From positions 196,331 through 247,858 of the forward strand of contig NZ_LMRV01000077.1 of NCBI RefSeq assembly GCF_001428245.1: a stretch of 51,528 nt of DNA, read 5' to 3'. Below the pieces are notes generated by a model. The model saw only the letters and a program-made list of their open reading frames with translations. It did no database searches and was not told the DNA's origin. Positions within the stretch are counted from its first letter, which is position 1. Every line of letters starts with the position of its first letter. This document shows positions 25,452-33,447 of the stretch, in pieces. This DNA comes from Paenibacillus sp. Soil522. GTDB lineage: Bacteria > Bacillota > Bacilli > Paenibacillales > Paenibacillaceae. The position numbers and the translations under genes are program-made.

Positions 25452-26639
25452 TTGGATTCGTTTTATCGCCCGACGAGGGTTGAATTATCATTAGATGCAT
25501 TACGACATAATTTACAGGCTTTTCGCAACGCTATCCCACAGGGCTGCAGGCTTATGGCTTCGGTCAAGGCGAATGCTTACGGGCATGGCGCGGTAGAGAT
25601 AGCGCGTGAAGCAGAGCGCTTTGGCGTTGATTATCTAGGAGTCGCTTTTCTAGATGAAGCATTGCAATTGCGGAAGGCAGGCATCCAAACCCCGATTCTT
25701 GTGCTTGGTTTCGTGGCTGCGGATGCCTTGTCTGTCGCAAGAGAACACAATATTACGATAAGTCTGTTTCGGGATGACATTATAGAGGCTGCAGCTAAGC
25801 TGCCCGCTGATGTTAACGGACGCAAGCTCAAGGTACACATCAAGATCGATTCCGGCATGGGAAGGCTTGGCGTGATCGGGAAGGACGCAGCGGTATCTTT
25901 TATTGAGAAGGCGCTGCAGTTGCCTCAGCTTGAAGTTGAAGGTATGTTTACGCATTACGCCCGCGCAGACGAGGCTGACAAAAAGTATACGACGCTGCAA
26001 TACGACAGATTTCGTGAGATAGCAGAGTATGTAGAACAGCAAGGCTTGCCCATTCCGATCATTCATGCTGCTAACAGCGCTGCAGGCATAGACACACCGC
26101 ACTTTGCGGGAGGCATGCTGCGTCTTGGAATCAGTATGTACGGTTTATTTCCGTCTGAGGAAGTCAATCAGCAGCGCATCGAGCTGGAGCCTGTTATGAC
26201 GCTTAAAACGGAAGTCGTTATGGTCAAAACAGCGCCAGCGGGCTGGGGAATCAGCTACGGCACACGTTATGTGACCAAGGGTGAAGAACGTATCGGAACA
26301 TTGCCGATCGGATATGCAGACGGCTTTAGCCGCATGCTAACAGGTAAAGCCCACGGACTTGTGCGCGGCGTGAAGGTACCGGTTCGAGGTACGATTTGTA
26401 TGGACCAATGTATGATTGCGCTTGATCCTGCTGCTTCTGATGCAGCTTCATTACCCGTTGAGCCAGGGGAAGAGGTCGTGCTTATCGGGCGTCAGGGCAA
26501 TGCTGTTATTACGGTGGAAGAAGTGGCTCAGCAGCTTGGCACGATAAACTATGAAGTAATCTGCATGCTTGCTGCCCGAGTACCCCGCATTTACGTTAGC
26601 GGTGGTCGAATTACTGCAATCAATAATCCCTTAGCTTAG
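25452..26639 (+). CDS. alr: alanine racemase
   Basis: Start TTG at 25452 (MDSFYRPTRVELSLDALRHN), with AGGTGA five bases upstream. 395 residues. N-terminal PLP barrel with the catalytic Lys in VKANAYGHG at residue 39, the exact position in Geobacillus alanine racemase. The C-terminal domain has the catalytic Tyr in SYGTRYVTKGEER at about 269. Converts L-alanine to D-alanine for peptidoglycan. Cytoplasmic homodimer in the family. Gene order ydcC-alr-ndoAI-ndoA is as in Bacillus. Spacing of 228 bases to ndoAI suggests that gene has its own promoter. Confidence 0.95.
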   Translation: MDSFYRPTRVELSLDALRHNLQAFRNAIPQGCRLMASVKANAYGHGAVEIAREAERFGVDYLGVAFLDEALQLRKAGIQTPILVLGFVAADALSVAREHNITISLFRDDIIEAAAKLPADVNGRKLKVHIKIDSGMGRLGVIGKDAAVSFIEKALQLPQLEVEGMFTHYARADEADKKYTTLQYDRFREIAEYVEQQGLPIPIIHAANSAAGIDTPHFAGGMLRLGISMYGLFPSEEVNQQRIELEPVMTLKTEVVMVKTAPAGWGISYGTRYVTKGEERIGTLPIGYADGFSRMLTGKAHGLVRGVKVPVRGTICMDQCMIALDPAASDAASLPVEPGEEVVLIGRQGNAVITVEEVAQQLGTINYEVICMLAARVPRIYVSGGRITAINNPLA

Positions 26640-26816
26640 ACATAATTCGATTTGGAAATTTTTTCATCTTTCATTTTTTTGTAAATGAAGAGGATTTTCG
26701 CCAAATATCACGAATGTAGTAAGGCAGATCATCTATAAGGGTTATACATGAAAACATACAGCATATTTGATATACGGCGAACATAGATATGTTTAAGTAT
26801 AGCATCGGCAATATAT

Positions 26817-26825
26817 TGTTATAAT
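26817..26825 (+). promoter_or_regulatory. extended -10 promoter before ndoAI
   Basis: TGTTATAAT (extended -10) lies about 42 bases before the GTG of ndoAI. No good -35 is evident, as is usual for TGn promoters. Confidence 0.5.
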
Positions 26826-26866
26826 GTGTATTAAGGTTTTGGAAAAGTTTTGGGGGTGCGAGTTCG

Positions 26867-27148
26867 GTGGCCAATGTACAAAATACCAAAAGAATCATGA
26901 TTAGCCTGCCAGATCATTTGCTGGAAGAGGTTGACGGGATTGTTGCCAAGGAAAACTCCAACCGCAGCGAGTTTATTCGGCAAGCCATGAAGCTTTACTT
27001 GGTGGAGCGCAAAAAACGTCAAATTCGAGAATCCATGCAGCGCGGGTATATGGAAATGGCGAAAATAAACCTGAACATGGCCTCGGAAGCTTTTCAAGCG
27101 GAGGAAGAAGCAGATCATACGTTAGGCCGTCTCGTTAGCGGGGTGTAG
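26867..27148 (+). CDS. ndoAI: EndoAI/MazE-type antitoxin (ribbon-helix-helix)
   Basis: 93 residues from GTG. The N-terminal ribbon-helix-helix reads TKRIMISLPDHLLEEVDGI, followed by NRSEFIRQAMKLYL, and is the DNA-binding and dimer domain. The C-terminal acidic helix (SEAFQAEEEADHTLGRLVSGV) is the toxin-binding tail in the family. Neutralises EndoA and represses the operon. The stop is 3 bases before the toxin start. Matches B. subtilis NdoAI in position downstream of alr. Confidence 0.93.
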   Translation: MANVQNTKRIMISLPDHLLEEVDGIVAKENSNRSEFIRQAMKLYLVERKKRQIRESMQRGYMEMAKINLNMASEAFQAEEEADHTLGRLVSGV

Positions 27149-27151
27149 AGG

Positions 27152-27502
27152 TTGATTGTAAAACGCGGAGATGTGTTTTTTGCGGATTTATCGCCAGTCG
27201 TCGGATCGGAGCAGGGCGGTGTTCGCCCCGTACTGGTCATTCAGAATGATATCGGTAATCGTTTTAGCCCTACAGTCATTGTGGCTGCGATCACAGCTCA
27301 AATTCAGAAGGCAAAGCTGCCTACTCATGTTGAGATGGATGCTACCGCGCATGGCTTTGACCGCGACTCAGTCGTGCTTCTTGAACAAATCCGAACGATT
27401 GACAAGCAAAGGCTGACCGATAAGATTACGCATTTAGATGACGAAACGATGCGTAAGGTTGACGATGCCTTGTTGATTAGCGTTGGGTTAATTGATTTTT
27501 AA
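27152..27502 (+). CDS. ndoA: EndoA/MazF endoribonuclease toxin
   Basis: 116 residues from TTG, with AGAGG of the antitoxin end as ribosome site. The sequence MIVKRGDVFFADLSPVVGS, GGVRPVLVIQND, ITAQIQKAKLPTHVE and LLEQIRTIDKQRLTDKI is nearly identical to the B. subtilis enzyme as I recall it. Cuts single-stranded mRNA at a short U-A-C-A-U type site in Bacillus; site choice here is assumed. Catalytic Arg in GGVRP and Thr in AAITAQ are present, so it is probably active. Chromosomal core pair rather than a plasmid addiction module. Confidence 0.95.
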   Translation: MIVKRGDVFFADLSPVVGSEQGGVRPVLVIQNDIGNRFSPTVIVAAITAQIQKAKLPTHVEMDATAHGFDRDSVVLLEQIRTIDKQRLTDKITHLDDETMRKVDDALLISVGLIDF

Positions 27503-27653
27503 TGACGATGAGGGCTATTTAGCATCTAAAAGGGGTATCCACTTCCGCTTGCTGAATGGCTTTTTTTGTCGGCTTTAACCGGATTTTGATGGAAATAGGA
27601 AAAAAATGCTAGACAAATGAAAGTCCTATTGCTATTATGAACTCAATTACTTG

Positions 27654-27682
27654 TTGCAAACCTAAAATATGAGCTCTATTAT
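27654..27682 (+). promoter_or_regulatory. sigma-A-like promoter of the Tad-like operon
   Basis: TTGCAA (27654-27659), a 17-base spacer and TATTAT (27677-27682). Transcription would begin near 27689, inside the left arm of the following hairpin. Confidence 0.5.
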
Positions 27683-27685
27683 GCG

Positions 27686-27735
27686 AAGAACGCACGCAGT
27701 ATGCCTTAGATGGCTGCTGATGCGTTCTTTTTTTA
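27686..27735 (+). terminator. hairpin with T-tract in the Tad-like operon leader
   Basis: AAGAACGCA (27686-27694) pairs with TGCGTTCTT (27721-27729), with an extra inner CGCAG/CTGCTG pairing, then TTTTTTA. It lies between ndoA and the first Tad-like gene, so it either ends ndoA transcription or attenuates the new operon from the promoter at 27654. The rest of 27503-27653 holds no gene. Confidence 0.6.
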
Positions 27736-27754
27736 TGCTCAGAGAGGAGTGGAT

Positions 27755-28480
27755 ATGAAGAGGAGACGGAATTCCATTATCAGCTTAACGGCTGCAGTGC
27801 TGTCGGCAAGTATGGTTTACGGCATGTATGAGCTGCAGCGAATTCAAATTGAGCGGGATGAGACGGTGGCCGTCCTCGTTCCAAAGCGTTTTATCGGAGC
27901 GGGCGAGCGGCTGAAGGAAAGTGATCTGGAGTATAAAAGGGTTCCGCAGGCTGCTTATATTTCCGACATGGTGATCAAGCTGGAGCATGCCGCAGGGAAG
28001 GAAACGATGATACCTCTAGGCAAAGGGGAACCGCTCTTGATTTGGAAGGTTGACGATTATTATTTGCAGCCCAAACGATCCGAATCGACATTTCAAATTC
28101 CGAAGGAGTATATCCGCTCAATTTCAAACGGAATTAGAGCGGGAGACAGGGTGCTACTTTATGCGTCGGGAGAGGATTCTCCCTCAAAGCGGCTCTTTCC
28201 GGAATCGGTCACAGTGGCTTCGGTGAAGACGTCGGGCAACGTAGAGATCGATAATATCGAGAATCCCAATTTATTTTCGCTGGCAGAGGGAAACAAGGAG
28301 CAAATGTATGCTTCAAGGCGTGAGGCAAACGGGATGATTGATTACTTGAATTTAAATTTAACGGAGGAGCAGTGGCTTCACATGGACAGCTTGTGCAAGA
28401 GCGGTGCCTTGAAGCTTGTCGTAGCATACAGCCCACAATCGCTTGATTTGCTAGCCCACAAGGAGGGTGATGGGCCGTGA
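27755..28480 (+). CDS. CpaB-like SAF-domain membrane protein
   Basis: ATG at 27755 after AGAGAGGAGTGGAT (241 residues). One N-terminal membrane helix (SIISLTAAVLSASMVYGMY, about 7-25), then an extracytoplasmic SAF domain (VAVLVPKRFIGAGERLKESD near 41-60). A C-terminal region continues with IPKEYIRSISNGIRAGDRVLLY. Family knowledge: CpaB/RcpC proteins with SAF domains help assemble Flp pili, in diderms near the secretin. There is no secretin gene here, in keeping with a monoderm. First gene of a nine-gene operon. Overlaps the next gene by 4 bases (GTGA). Confidence 0.75.
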   Translation: MKRRRNSIISLTAAVLSASMVYGMYELQRIQIERDETVAVLVPKRFIGAGERLKESDLEYKRVPQAAYISDMVIKLEHAAGKETMIPLGKGEPLLIWKVDDYYLQPKRSESTFQIPKEYIRSISNGIRAGDRVLLYASGEDSPSKRLFPESVTVASVKTSGNVEIDNIENPNLFSLAEGNKEQMYASRREANGMIDYLNLNLTEEQWLHMDSLCKSGALKLVVAYSPQSLDLLAHKEGDGP

Positions 28481-29325
28481 ACGGAGCTATAGCGCCTCTT
28501 GCCGTTTTTATTGGCACTACGCCTAATATCGGAACGACGACAGCGGCGTTTGCAGCAGCTTACCGGATGGCAGAAGCAATCGGCAAGCCGGTCGGATATT
28601 TATGCCTCAATCTCAAGAGTGCGAAGATCCACCGCTATATAGGGGTTGACGAGCCGCTCGTTACGCTGGATAAGCTTCGTCCGGAGCTGCGCTCGTGCAC
28701 ATTGACGCCGGAGAAGCTGCGCAGAGCCGCCTACCCGGTTCCAAGCCTCCCTAATTTGCAGGTGCTTTTCGGAAATCGAATGAGGGATCAAGCCGAGTAT
28801 TTCACGACAGAAGAAGCGCAGCATTTGCTTGCGGTCGCAGAGCGGGCCTTCTCGTTTGTAGTCACGGATGTGGGCGCTTATTGGGATAATGCAGCTACCA
28901 TTTGCTCGGTACGAAGAGCTGGCTCGCGAATTCTTGTAACTACGCCTGCTTTGTCTCATTTTCAAGAGGACGGCAGGCGCTGGATTGGACAAGTATCACC
29001 TTTATTCGGGGTTGCTCCCGAGCAGTACGATTCGGTCATAATCAACGGTCCATGGAGAAATGGAGGTTATCAGATGAAGCATATTTGCAAAGAGCTGGGT
29101 ACATCGCCGCTTGGCCGGCTTCAATTAAGCGAGCCGGTCTTTAGCCAATTGGATAGTGGAACGTACGCGGAATGGCTGAAAGCCGATACGGAGGGGAGAC
29201 AAACGATGCGAGAGCCCGCTAAAGCGCTGATGAAGCGGCATGGCTTTCGCAGTATGGCGACATCGGTATCGGTGCAACCCTGGTATCGGAAGCTGCTCGC
29301 ACATCGCAATGGTACAAGCTCGTGA
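28477..29325 (+). CDS. CpaE/TadZ-like MinD-fold protein with a degenerate P-loop
   Basis: 282 residues from GTG. The opening GTTPNIGTTTAAFAAAYRMA corresponds to the MinD/ParA start, but the Walker A is TPNIGTTT without either signature Lys. FVVTDVGAYWDNAAT (about 127-141) aligns with the Walker B region. Family knowledge: CpaE/TadZ proteins place the Tad machine in the cell, and several have atypical P-loops. Here nucleotide binding is uncertain. Overlaps both neighbours by 4 bases, which implies translational coupling with the ATPase downstream. Confidence 0.72.
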   Translation: MNGAIAPLAVFIGTTPNIGTTTAAFAAAYRMAEAIGKPVGYLCLNLKSAKIHRYIGVDEPLVTLDKLRPELRSCTLTPEKLRRAAYPVPSLPNLQVLFGNRMRDQAEYFTTEEAQHLLAVAERAFSFVVTDVGAYWDNAATICSVRRAGSRILVTTPALSHFQEDGRRWIGQVSPLFGVAPEQYDSVIINGPWRNGGYQMKHICKELGTSPLGRLQLSEPVFSQLDSGTYAEWLKADTEGRQTMREPAKALMKRHGFRSMATSVSVQPWYRKLLAHRNGTSS

Positions 29326-30695
29326 CGGCGCAGCAAAATCGATTTTCGCCATCGGAGTTCGCAGCGCAGATGCAATCGGAGAGGGAGCGTCGCGAGGATG
29401 CGGCAGCGGTCCCTTACCTGATTGCTGACGCGCAGGAACAATTCGCCAAGCTCGCCGATGAGATAAGAACCTATTTAAGCGCTCCGCATGGGCTAGGCGA
29501 GGAAGAGCGCAGGCAGTATAGCGAGACATTGAATCGCGCTGTGCTCGGCTATTCGCAGGAGCGCGAGCAGGTTCTGGCGGTCATCACGGACCGGTTGATC
29601 AGGCTGCGTATCCATGAAGCGGCAAATGTACAGCATCCGTACCAAAATTTAGCGGAAGCGTTGTTCGCAGAGGTGATCGGTTTGAGTGTCCTTGAATTGG
29701 TGCTCGCTGATAAGGAAGGACTGGAGGAAATTCAGGTTGTCGGTGAAAAAATCTTCATCGTGAAACACGGCGTTACGGCTCCGTCTCCCTATCGTTTTGA
29801 CAGTATCCGGGAGGTGGAGCGTATCCAGCAAAATTTAGTTCTCTACAATAATGACCGCATTAATCCGCGTAAGCGGTGGGCTGAGGTGATGCTGCGCGAT
29901 GGCTCGCGGGTGACGATGACCGGCTTTGGCTTCACGGCAAGCCCAACCTTGACGATCCGTTTCTACACGGTGCGCAGCTTTAGCTTGGAGACGTTGTCCA
30001 GTCCGGCATACAGGACGATGAATGAGCGGATACAGCGCTTGCTCAAAGCGGTGCTAGCCGCAAGATTCAATCTTGTTATCATTGGACCGACCAACTCGGG
30101 CAAAACAAATCTGATGAAGGCGTTAATCGCGGAGCTTCCTGATGAGGAGCGAATCATTACGATCGAGGGACGATTCGAGATGATGCTCGGGCGTGATTTT
30201 CCAAGCAAAAATGTCGTGGAATATATGGCGGATGAAGAGGATGCCTATCACCGATCGGATCAGGCTTTCAAGCTCGCGCTCAGGCAATCCCCGCAGCGTA
30301 TCATCCACGCCGAAATTCGCGATTTGGACGCGAACATTTACGTTCGTGCCTGCACGCGCGGCCATTCCGGGAGCATGACGACGGTGCATGCCAATAGGCT
30401 CGAGGATGTGCCGGAGGCCATAACAGACATGTGCATGCTTGATGGCAGGGGCATGAACGCGGAACGTCTGACGAAGCGCATCACGCATTATGTAACGGAG
30501 ATCGGCATTGAAATGAGCTATTTGAACGGACGTCGGGTCATAAGCCGCATAGGCGAGCTGTGCTGGAAGGATGGACAAGCCTATGTGAGCGATTGGGTGA
30601 GGTTCGACGAGACGCTTAATGATTGGATGTATCCATCGCAGCCATCAGTAAGCGCAGCGGCTCGACTCTCTGCTGGAGGAGATAACGATGAATAA
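29322..30695 (+). CDS. CpaF/TadA-type secretion ATPase
   Basis: 457 residues from GTG. After an N-terminal helical region, the motor domain has Walker A GPTNSGKTN (about 255-263), the Asp box ITIEGRFEMML, Walker B RIIHAEIRD (about 326-334) and the His box GHSGSMTTVHAN (about 346-357). These are the signature of GspE/PilT/CpaF ATPases. All essential residues are present. Powers polymerisation or secretion by the membrane platform encoded downstream. The TadA replacement of the usual GEVR by AEIRD is worth noting. Overlaps the TadB-like gene by 8 bases. Confidence 0.88.
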   Translation: MTAQQNRFSPSEFAAQMQSERERREDAAAVPYLIADAQEQFAKLADEIRTYLSAPHGLGEEERRQYSETLNRAVLGYSQEREQVLAVITDRLIRLRIHEAANVQHPYQNLAEALFAEVIGLSVLELVLADKEGLEEIQVVGEKIFIVKHGVTAPSPYRFDSIREVERIQQNLVLYNNDRINPRKRWAEVMLRDGSRVTMTGFGFTASPTLTIRFYTVRSFSLETLSSPAYRTMNERIQRLLKAVLAARFNLVIIGPTNSGKTNLMKALIAELPDEERIITIEGRFEMMLGRDFPSKNVVEYMADEEDAYHRSDQAFKLALRQSPQRIIHAEIRDLDANIYVRACTRGHSGSMTTVHANRLEDVPEAITDMCMLDGRGMNAERLTKRITHYVTEIGIEMSYLNGRRVISRIGELCWKDGQAYVSDWVRFDETLNDWMYPSQPSVSAAARLSAGGDNDE

Positions 30696-31623
30696 GCTTT
30701 CGACAGTGGCAGCTGCGTGCTTATTGTTTTGTTTATTATTTCTCGCATTGTATAACCTGCTCCTGCTCTGGTCAAGGGAACAGCAGCTGAGAAGCAAGTT
30801 GGCTTACCGAGCGAACAGAGGCTGGCGCAAGTGGCTGTCCGGACGCTTTAGGCGCTATGAATGGCTGCACCTCCATTTGTCTGAATTGCTGGAGACGCTC
30901 CAGCTGAAGGCGACACCTGGCGCATTCGTTTGTTTATCCGGCTTGCTGCTGCTGGCAGGGGTCGCATCGGGCGGCATTTTTTTTCAAACCGTAAAGGGAA
31001 TTTTATTATTCGGCGGATTGCTGGGCTCATTACCCTACACGTGGCTGAGGACTATGCTCGTGCATCGGCGCATGCAGACACAAATGGATTTTTTACCTGC
31101 AGTAGAGCTTTTTTATCAATGCTATCTCGTTACGGGCGAACGTCAGGTAAGAATTGCGCTGCAGCGTACGGTGGAGGAGCGGAGACTGCTCGGGCCGATG
31201 CAATCGGTATTTGAGCAGCTTTACCGCAATCTGTCGGTACGCGGCGATGACGAGGCGAGCCTAAGGCTGCTTGCCGCATCGCTTGGTCATTTATGGGCGG
31301 ATTATTTCGTGAACATTTTGCGGGTGGCGCTTGTGGAGGGAGTGCCCATATCGGATAGCTTAAAGGAGCTTCTGACCGATATGCGCAAGGCGAGGCGCGC
31401 GGGTGAGCAGGAACGAAACCGGCTGCTGGAAATACGTGTAGCCAATTTCTCGCCGCTATTGTTTCTCGCTTTATTTATCGGAATCAACCTTCGGTACAAC
31501 AAGGACAACTCCTACTTTTATTATGTTGTCGAACCGCAGGGCCGGGATATGCTGCTGAATGCGATGATGCTCATTTTCGCTTCGTTTCTGATGGGCTTAT
31601 GGCTCTCGCGCAAAAAAATGTGA
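30688..31623 (+). CDS. TadB-like platform membrane protein (GspF family)
   Basis: 311 residues, ATG after CTGGAGGAGATAACG. Hydrophobic helices at about 7-26, 76-95, 97-115 and 247-266, and a final helix near 288-306. The cytoplasmic loop (about 120-240) carries the F-domain-type helical repeats, for example LYRNLSVRGDDEASLRLLAASLG. Family knowledge: TadB and TadC form the inner platform that the ATPase turns or remodels. Sequence is divergent from canonical TadB, so family assignment leans on topology and neighbours. Thirteen bases separate it from the TadC-like gene. Confidence 0.75.
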   Translation: MNKLSTVAAACLLFCLLFLALYNLLLLWSREQQLRSKLAYRANRGWRKWLSGRFRRYEWLHLHLSELLETLQLKATPGAFVCLSGLLLLAGVASGGIFFQTVKGILLFGGLLGSLPYTWLRTMLVHRRMQTQMDFLPAVELFYQCYLVTGERQVRIALQRTVEERRLLGPMQSVFEQLYRNLSVRGDDEASLRLLAASLGHLWADYFVNILRVALVEGVPISDSLKELLTDMRKARRAGEQERNRLLEIRVANFSPLLFLALFIGINLRYNKDNSYFYYVVEPQGRDMLLNAMMLIFASFLMGLWLSRKKM

Positions 31624-31636
31624 AAGGAGAACGCGA

Positions 31637-32530
31637 ATGCTTGAATGGACAGCACAAACGATAAGGCTAGCCATCCTTATAGGGCAGTATATATTTGGAG
31701 CAGCGGCGATTTATGCAATACTGCAGCTTTGGCCGCCTCGTGCCGCCCGGTGGAAGCATCTGGCCGCCGTACTAAGCTGGCGGACGAAGAAAGCGCCGGA
31801 TGGCTGGCTGCGGATGTTCCGTATTTCAAGGCAGCGTCCTTCCTTTCTGGAGCGGGAGCTGCTGCTCGCAGGCTGCGGAGTAACGGTGGACGCCGCATGG
31901 TATGTATTCGCAAGAAGGCTTATGCTGCTCGCCGTTACCGGGTTGATTATGATTGCAGCTGCATGGCATGAGCGAATAAACGCGTATGTCCCCACCTCGT
32001 ATTTGGTTCCCGGCTTGCTGCTGATTATGCTGTTCCTATTTATCGACTTAGTATGGCTGCGTTCCATTCGCAAGATGCGTGCGCTTCAAATGACCAAAGA
32101 AATATTTGCCGTCAGCAAGCAGCTGCATTACTTATCGGATTCTTCGCTGCATATCCATGCGAAGCTGCTGCGGTGCATCCCTTTTACGAGATCAATGCGC
32201 CTGGAATTAGAGCAGCTTCTGGCCGAATGGTACCACGATGCGGGAGGAGCGCTGCAGCGGTTCAAGCAAAGGATCGGTACGGATGAGGGGTTGAGCTTCG
32301 TGGAGACGCTTGATGCGCTTCGCCTGCATGAGAGCCCGCAATATTATGAGCTGCTGCGCGTACGCATTGCGGATTATAAGGAGAAGATCGAGCTGGCCAA
32401 AGAAAGCCGTAAGGAATCGACCTCTTATTTTTTGTTTGTTATCGCGGGCATTCCGATTTTATACACCTTCCAGGTGTTTATTTATCCCTGGGTAAGAGAA
32501 GGGCAGAAGCTGTTCCAGTCTCTTAGCTGA
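31637..32530 (+). CDS. TadC-like platform membrane protein (GspF family)
   Basis: 297 residues, ATG after GAAAGGAGAACGCGA. Helices at about 10-32, 92-112, 118-138 and 268-288, with a charged loop between the third and last (RIADYKEKIELAKESRKES near 250-268). This layout matches TadC-type F-domain proteins, and the pairing with the TadB-like gene supports the call. Sequence is divergent. It is the last gene before a 132-base spacer with a strong RNA hairpin and the micro-pilin genes, so the operon may be processed here. Confidence 0.72.
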   Translation: MLEWTAQTIRLAILIGQYIFGAAAIYAILQLWPPRAARWKHLAAVLSWRTKKAPDGWLRMFRISRQRPSFLERELLLAGCGVTVDAAWYVFARRLMLLAVTGLIMIAAAWHERINAYVPTSYLVPGLLLIMLFLFIDLVWLRSIRKMRALQMTKEIFAVSKQLHYLSDSSLHIHAKLLRCIPFTRSMRLELEQLLAEWYHDAGGALQRFKQRIGTDEGLSFVETLDALRLHESPQYYELLRVRIADYKEKIELAKESRKESTSYFLFVIAGIPILYTFQVFIYPWVREGQKLFQSLS

Positions 32531-32538
32531 ATTTTTTA

Positions 32539-32584
32539 AAATATAGGAAAGTATAAGTTTTTATCTCATACTCCGCCTATATTT
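32539..32584 (+). other. strong mRNA hairpin between platform and micro-pilin genes
   Basis: AAATATAGG (32539-32547) pairs with CCTATATTT (32576-32584). Inside it AGTATAAG pairs with CTCATACT with one mismatch. No T-tract follows on the + strand, so it is not a classical terminator there. It may be a processing or stabilising element that raises expression of the small downstream genes. Confidence 0.55.
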
Positions 32585-32662
32585 CACCGCGAAACGAGCT
32601 TTTGCCGCCAGAGGATGGCGACAGCCGTTTACGCTTGGACGCTTATGAAAGGAGGTGATAGC

Positions 32663-32812
32663 ATGCGCAACATTTTGATGACAGTCATGCTGCTCGTTGT
32701 CGTTATCGTCCTGTTCAACACGATCATCGCGAAGGACACGACAGGAACAAGAAGCCAGATCGAATCGCAAGGAACGTCGGCAAATACACGAATCAGCCAG
32801 CTGCTTCCGTAA
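32663..32812 (+). CDS. 49-residue single-helix membrane peptide, candidate micro-pilin 1
   Basis: ATG after a near-perfect AAAGGAGGTGATAGC ribosome site (32648-32662). The protein is MRNILMTVMLLVVVIVLFNT followed by a polar, Ser/Thr/Gln-rich tail (ending RISQLLP). One N-terminal helix begins almost at residue 1. Size, position after TadBC-like genes and strong translation signal resemble Flp pilins, but there is no prepilin leader, no Gly/Ala cleavage site and no Glu at +5. Its paralogue follows 45 bases downstream. A pilin-like subunit is inferred. Confidence 0.6.
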   Translation: MRNILMTVMLLVVVIVLFNTIIAKDTTGTRSQIESQGTSANTRISQLLP

Positions 32813-32857
32813 GAGCTCAGCATTTTTGTATTTGCGAATGAGCGGAGGAGTCCATTT

Positions 32858-33004
32858 ATGCGTGGTATTCTTGTATCAATGCTGCTGCTCGTTACCGTGA
32901 TTATCCTCTATCAAGCTGTCGCGGAAGGCGATGGGGGGATGAAGCGGCAGCTTGATGGAGCGGGCGGCTCGGTTAGCAGCCACATTAGGGGAATGAGCCC
33001 ATGA
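32858..33004 (+). CDS. 48-residue single-helix membrane peptide, candidate micro-pilin 2
   Basis: ATG after GCGGAGGAGTCCATTT. MRGILVSMLLLVTVIILYQA opens a helix clearly related to the previous peptide (shared MR-IL and MLLxV-VIxLxxxxA pattern). A Gly/Ser-rich tail follows, ending in MSP. Too short for most gene finders. Its TGA (33002-33004) overlaps the ATG of the next gene (33001), implying coupled translation. No prepilin processing site seen. Function inferred only from context and paralogy. Confidence 0.6.
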   Translation: MRGILVSMLLLVTVIILYQAVAEGDGGMKRQLDGAGGSVSSHIRGMSP

Positions 33005-33426
33005 AGCAAATTTTAATATTCGTTTTGTTTGCCGCGCTATTATGCTGGCTAATGTTCTCTCCCATTTATAAGCATGTACTTATCGTTAGGCAAGCCGTTC
33101 TGCAGCAGGAGGTCGATTATTTGCTGGAAGTAGGAGCTAGCGGCAGCTACGGCTACATTAGCGGGGAGATGCAGGAGCAGTCCAGACAGCGTATGGCCCG
33201 GTTTGGCATGCGGCCTGATGAAATTGAATTTGAGCTTACTGCGGCGAACGGTCTTGCCGCATCGGACCCGAGCGCCCCTATTTTACGGGGAACCGGCATT
33301 TCGTTAACGATGAGTTATCCGTATGAGAACTTATTTGAAATTGACCGATTAATCGGCTTGACGCCGCCATTGCCCAATGAGCGGATGCGGGCGTTTGGGA
33401 TGAAAATGAGTGAATATGTACCGTAA
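33001..33426 (+). CDS. bitopic pseudopilin/TadE-like protein 1
   Basis: 141 residues. One N-terminal helix (ILIFVLFAALLCWLMFSPIY, about 4-23) is followed by a helical segment (VLIVRQAVLQQEVDYLLEVG) and a soluble outer domain. This is the usual layout of minor pilins and TadE-type pseudopilins. No conserved leader peptidase site is visible. Starts inside the stop codon of the preceding micro-pilin gene. I do not recognise the exact family. Confidence 0.65.
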   Translation: MKQILIFVLFAALLCWLMFSPIYKHVLIVRQAVLQQEVDYLLEVGASGSYGYISGEMQEQSRQRMARFGMRPDEIEFELTAANGLAASDPSAPILRGTGISLTMSYPYENLFEIDRLIGLTPPLPNERMRAFGMKMSEYVP

Positions 33427-33447
33427 GCGAGGGAGGCGGATGGATCG

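Noticed and set aside
26867..27502. Toxin-antitoxin pair as a mobile addiction module
   Set aside because: It is the conserved chromosomal ndoAI-ndoA pair in its usual place after alr. There are no mobile-element genes around it.
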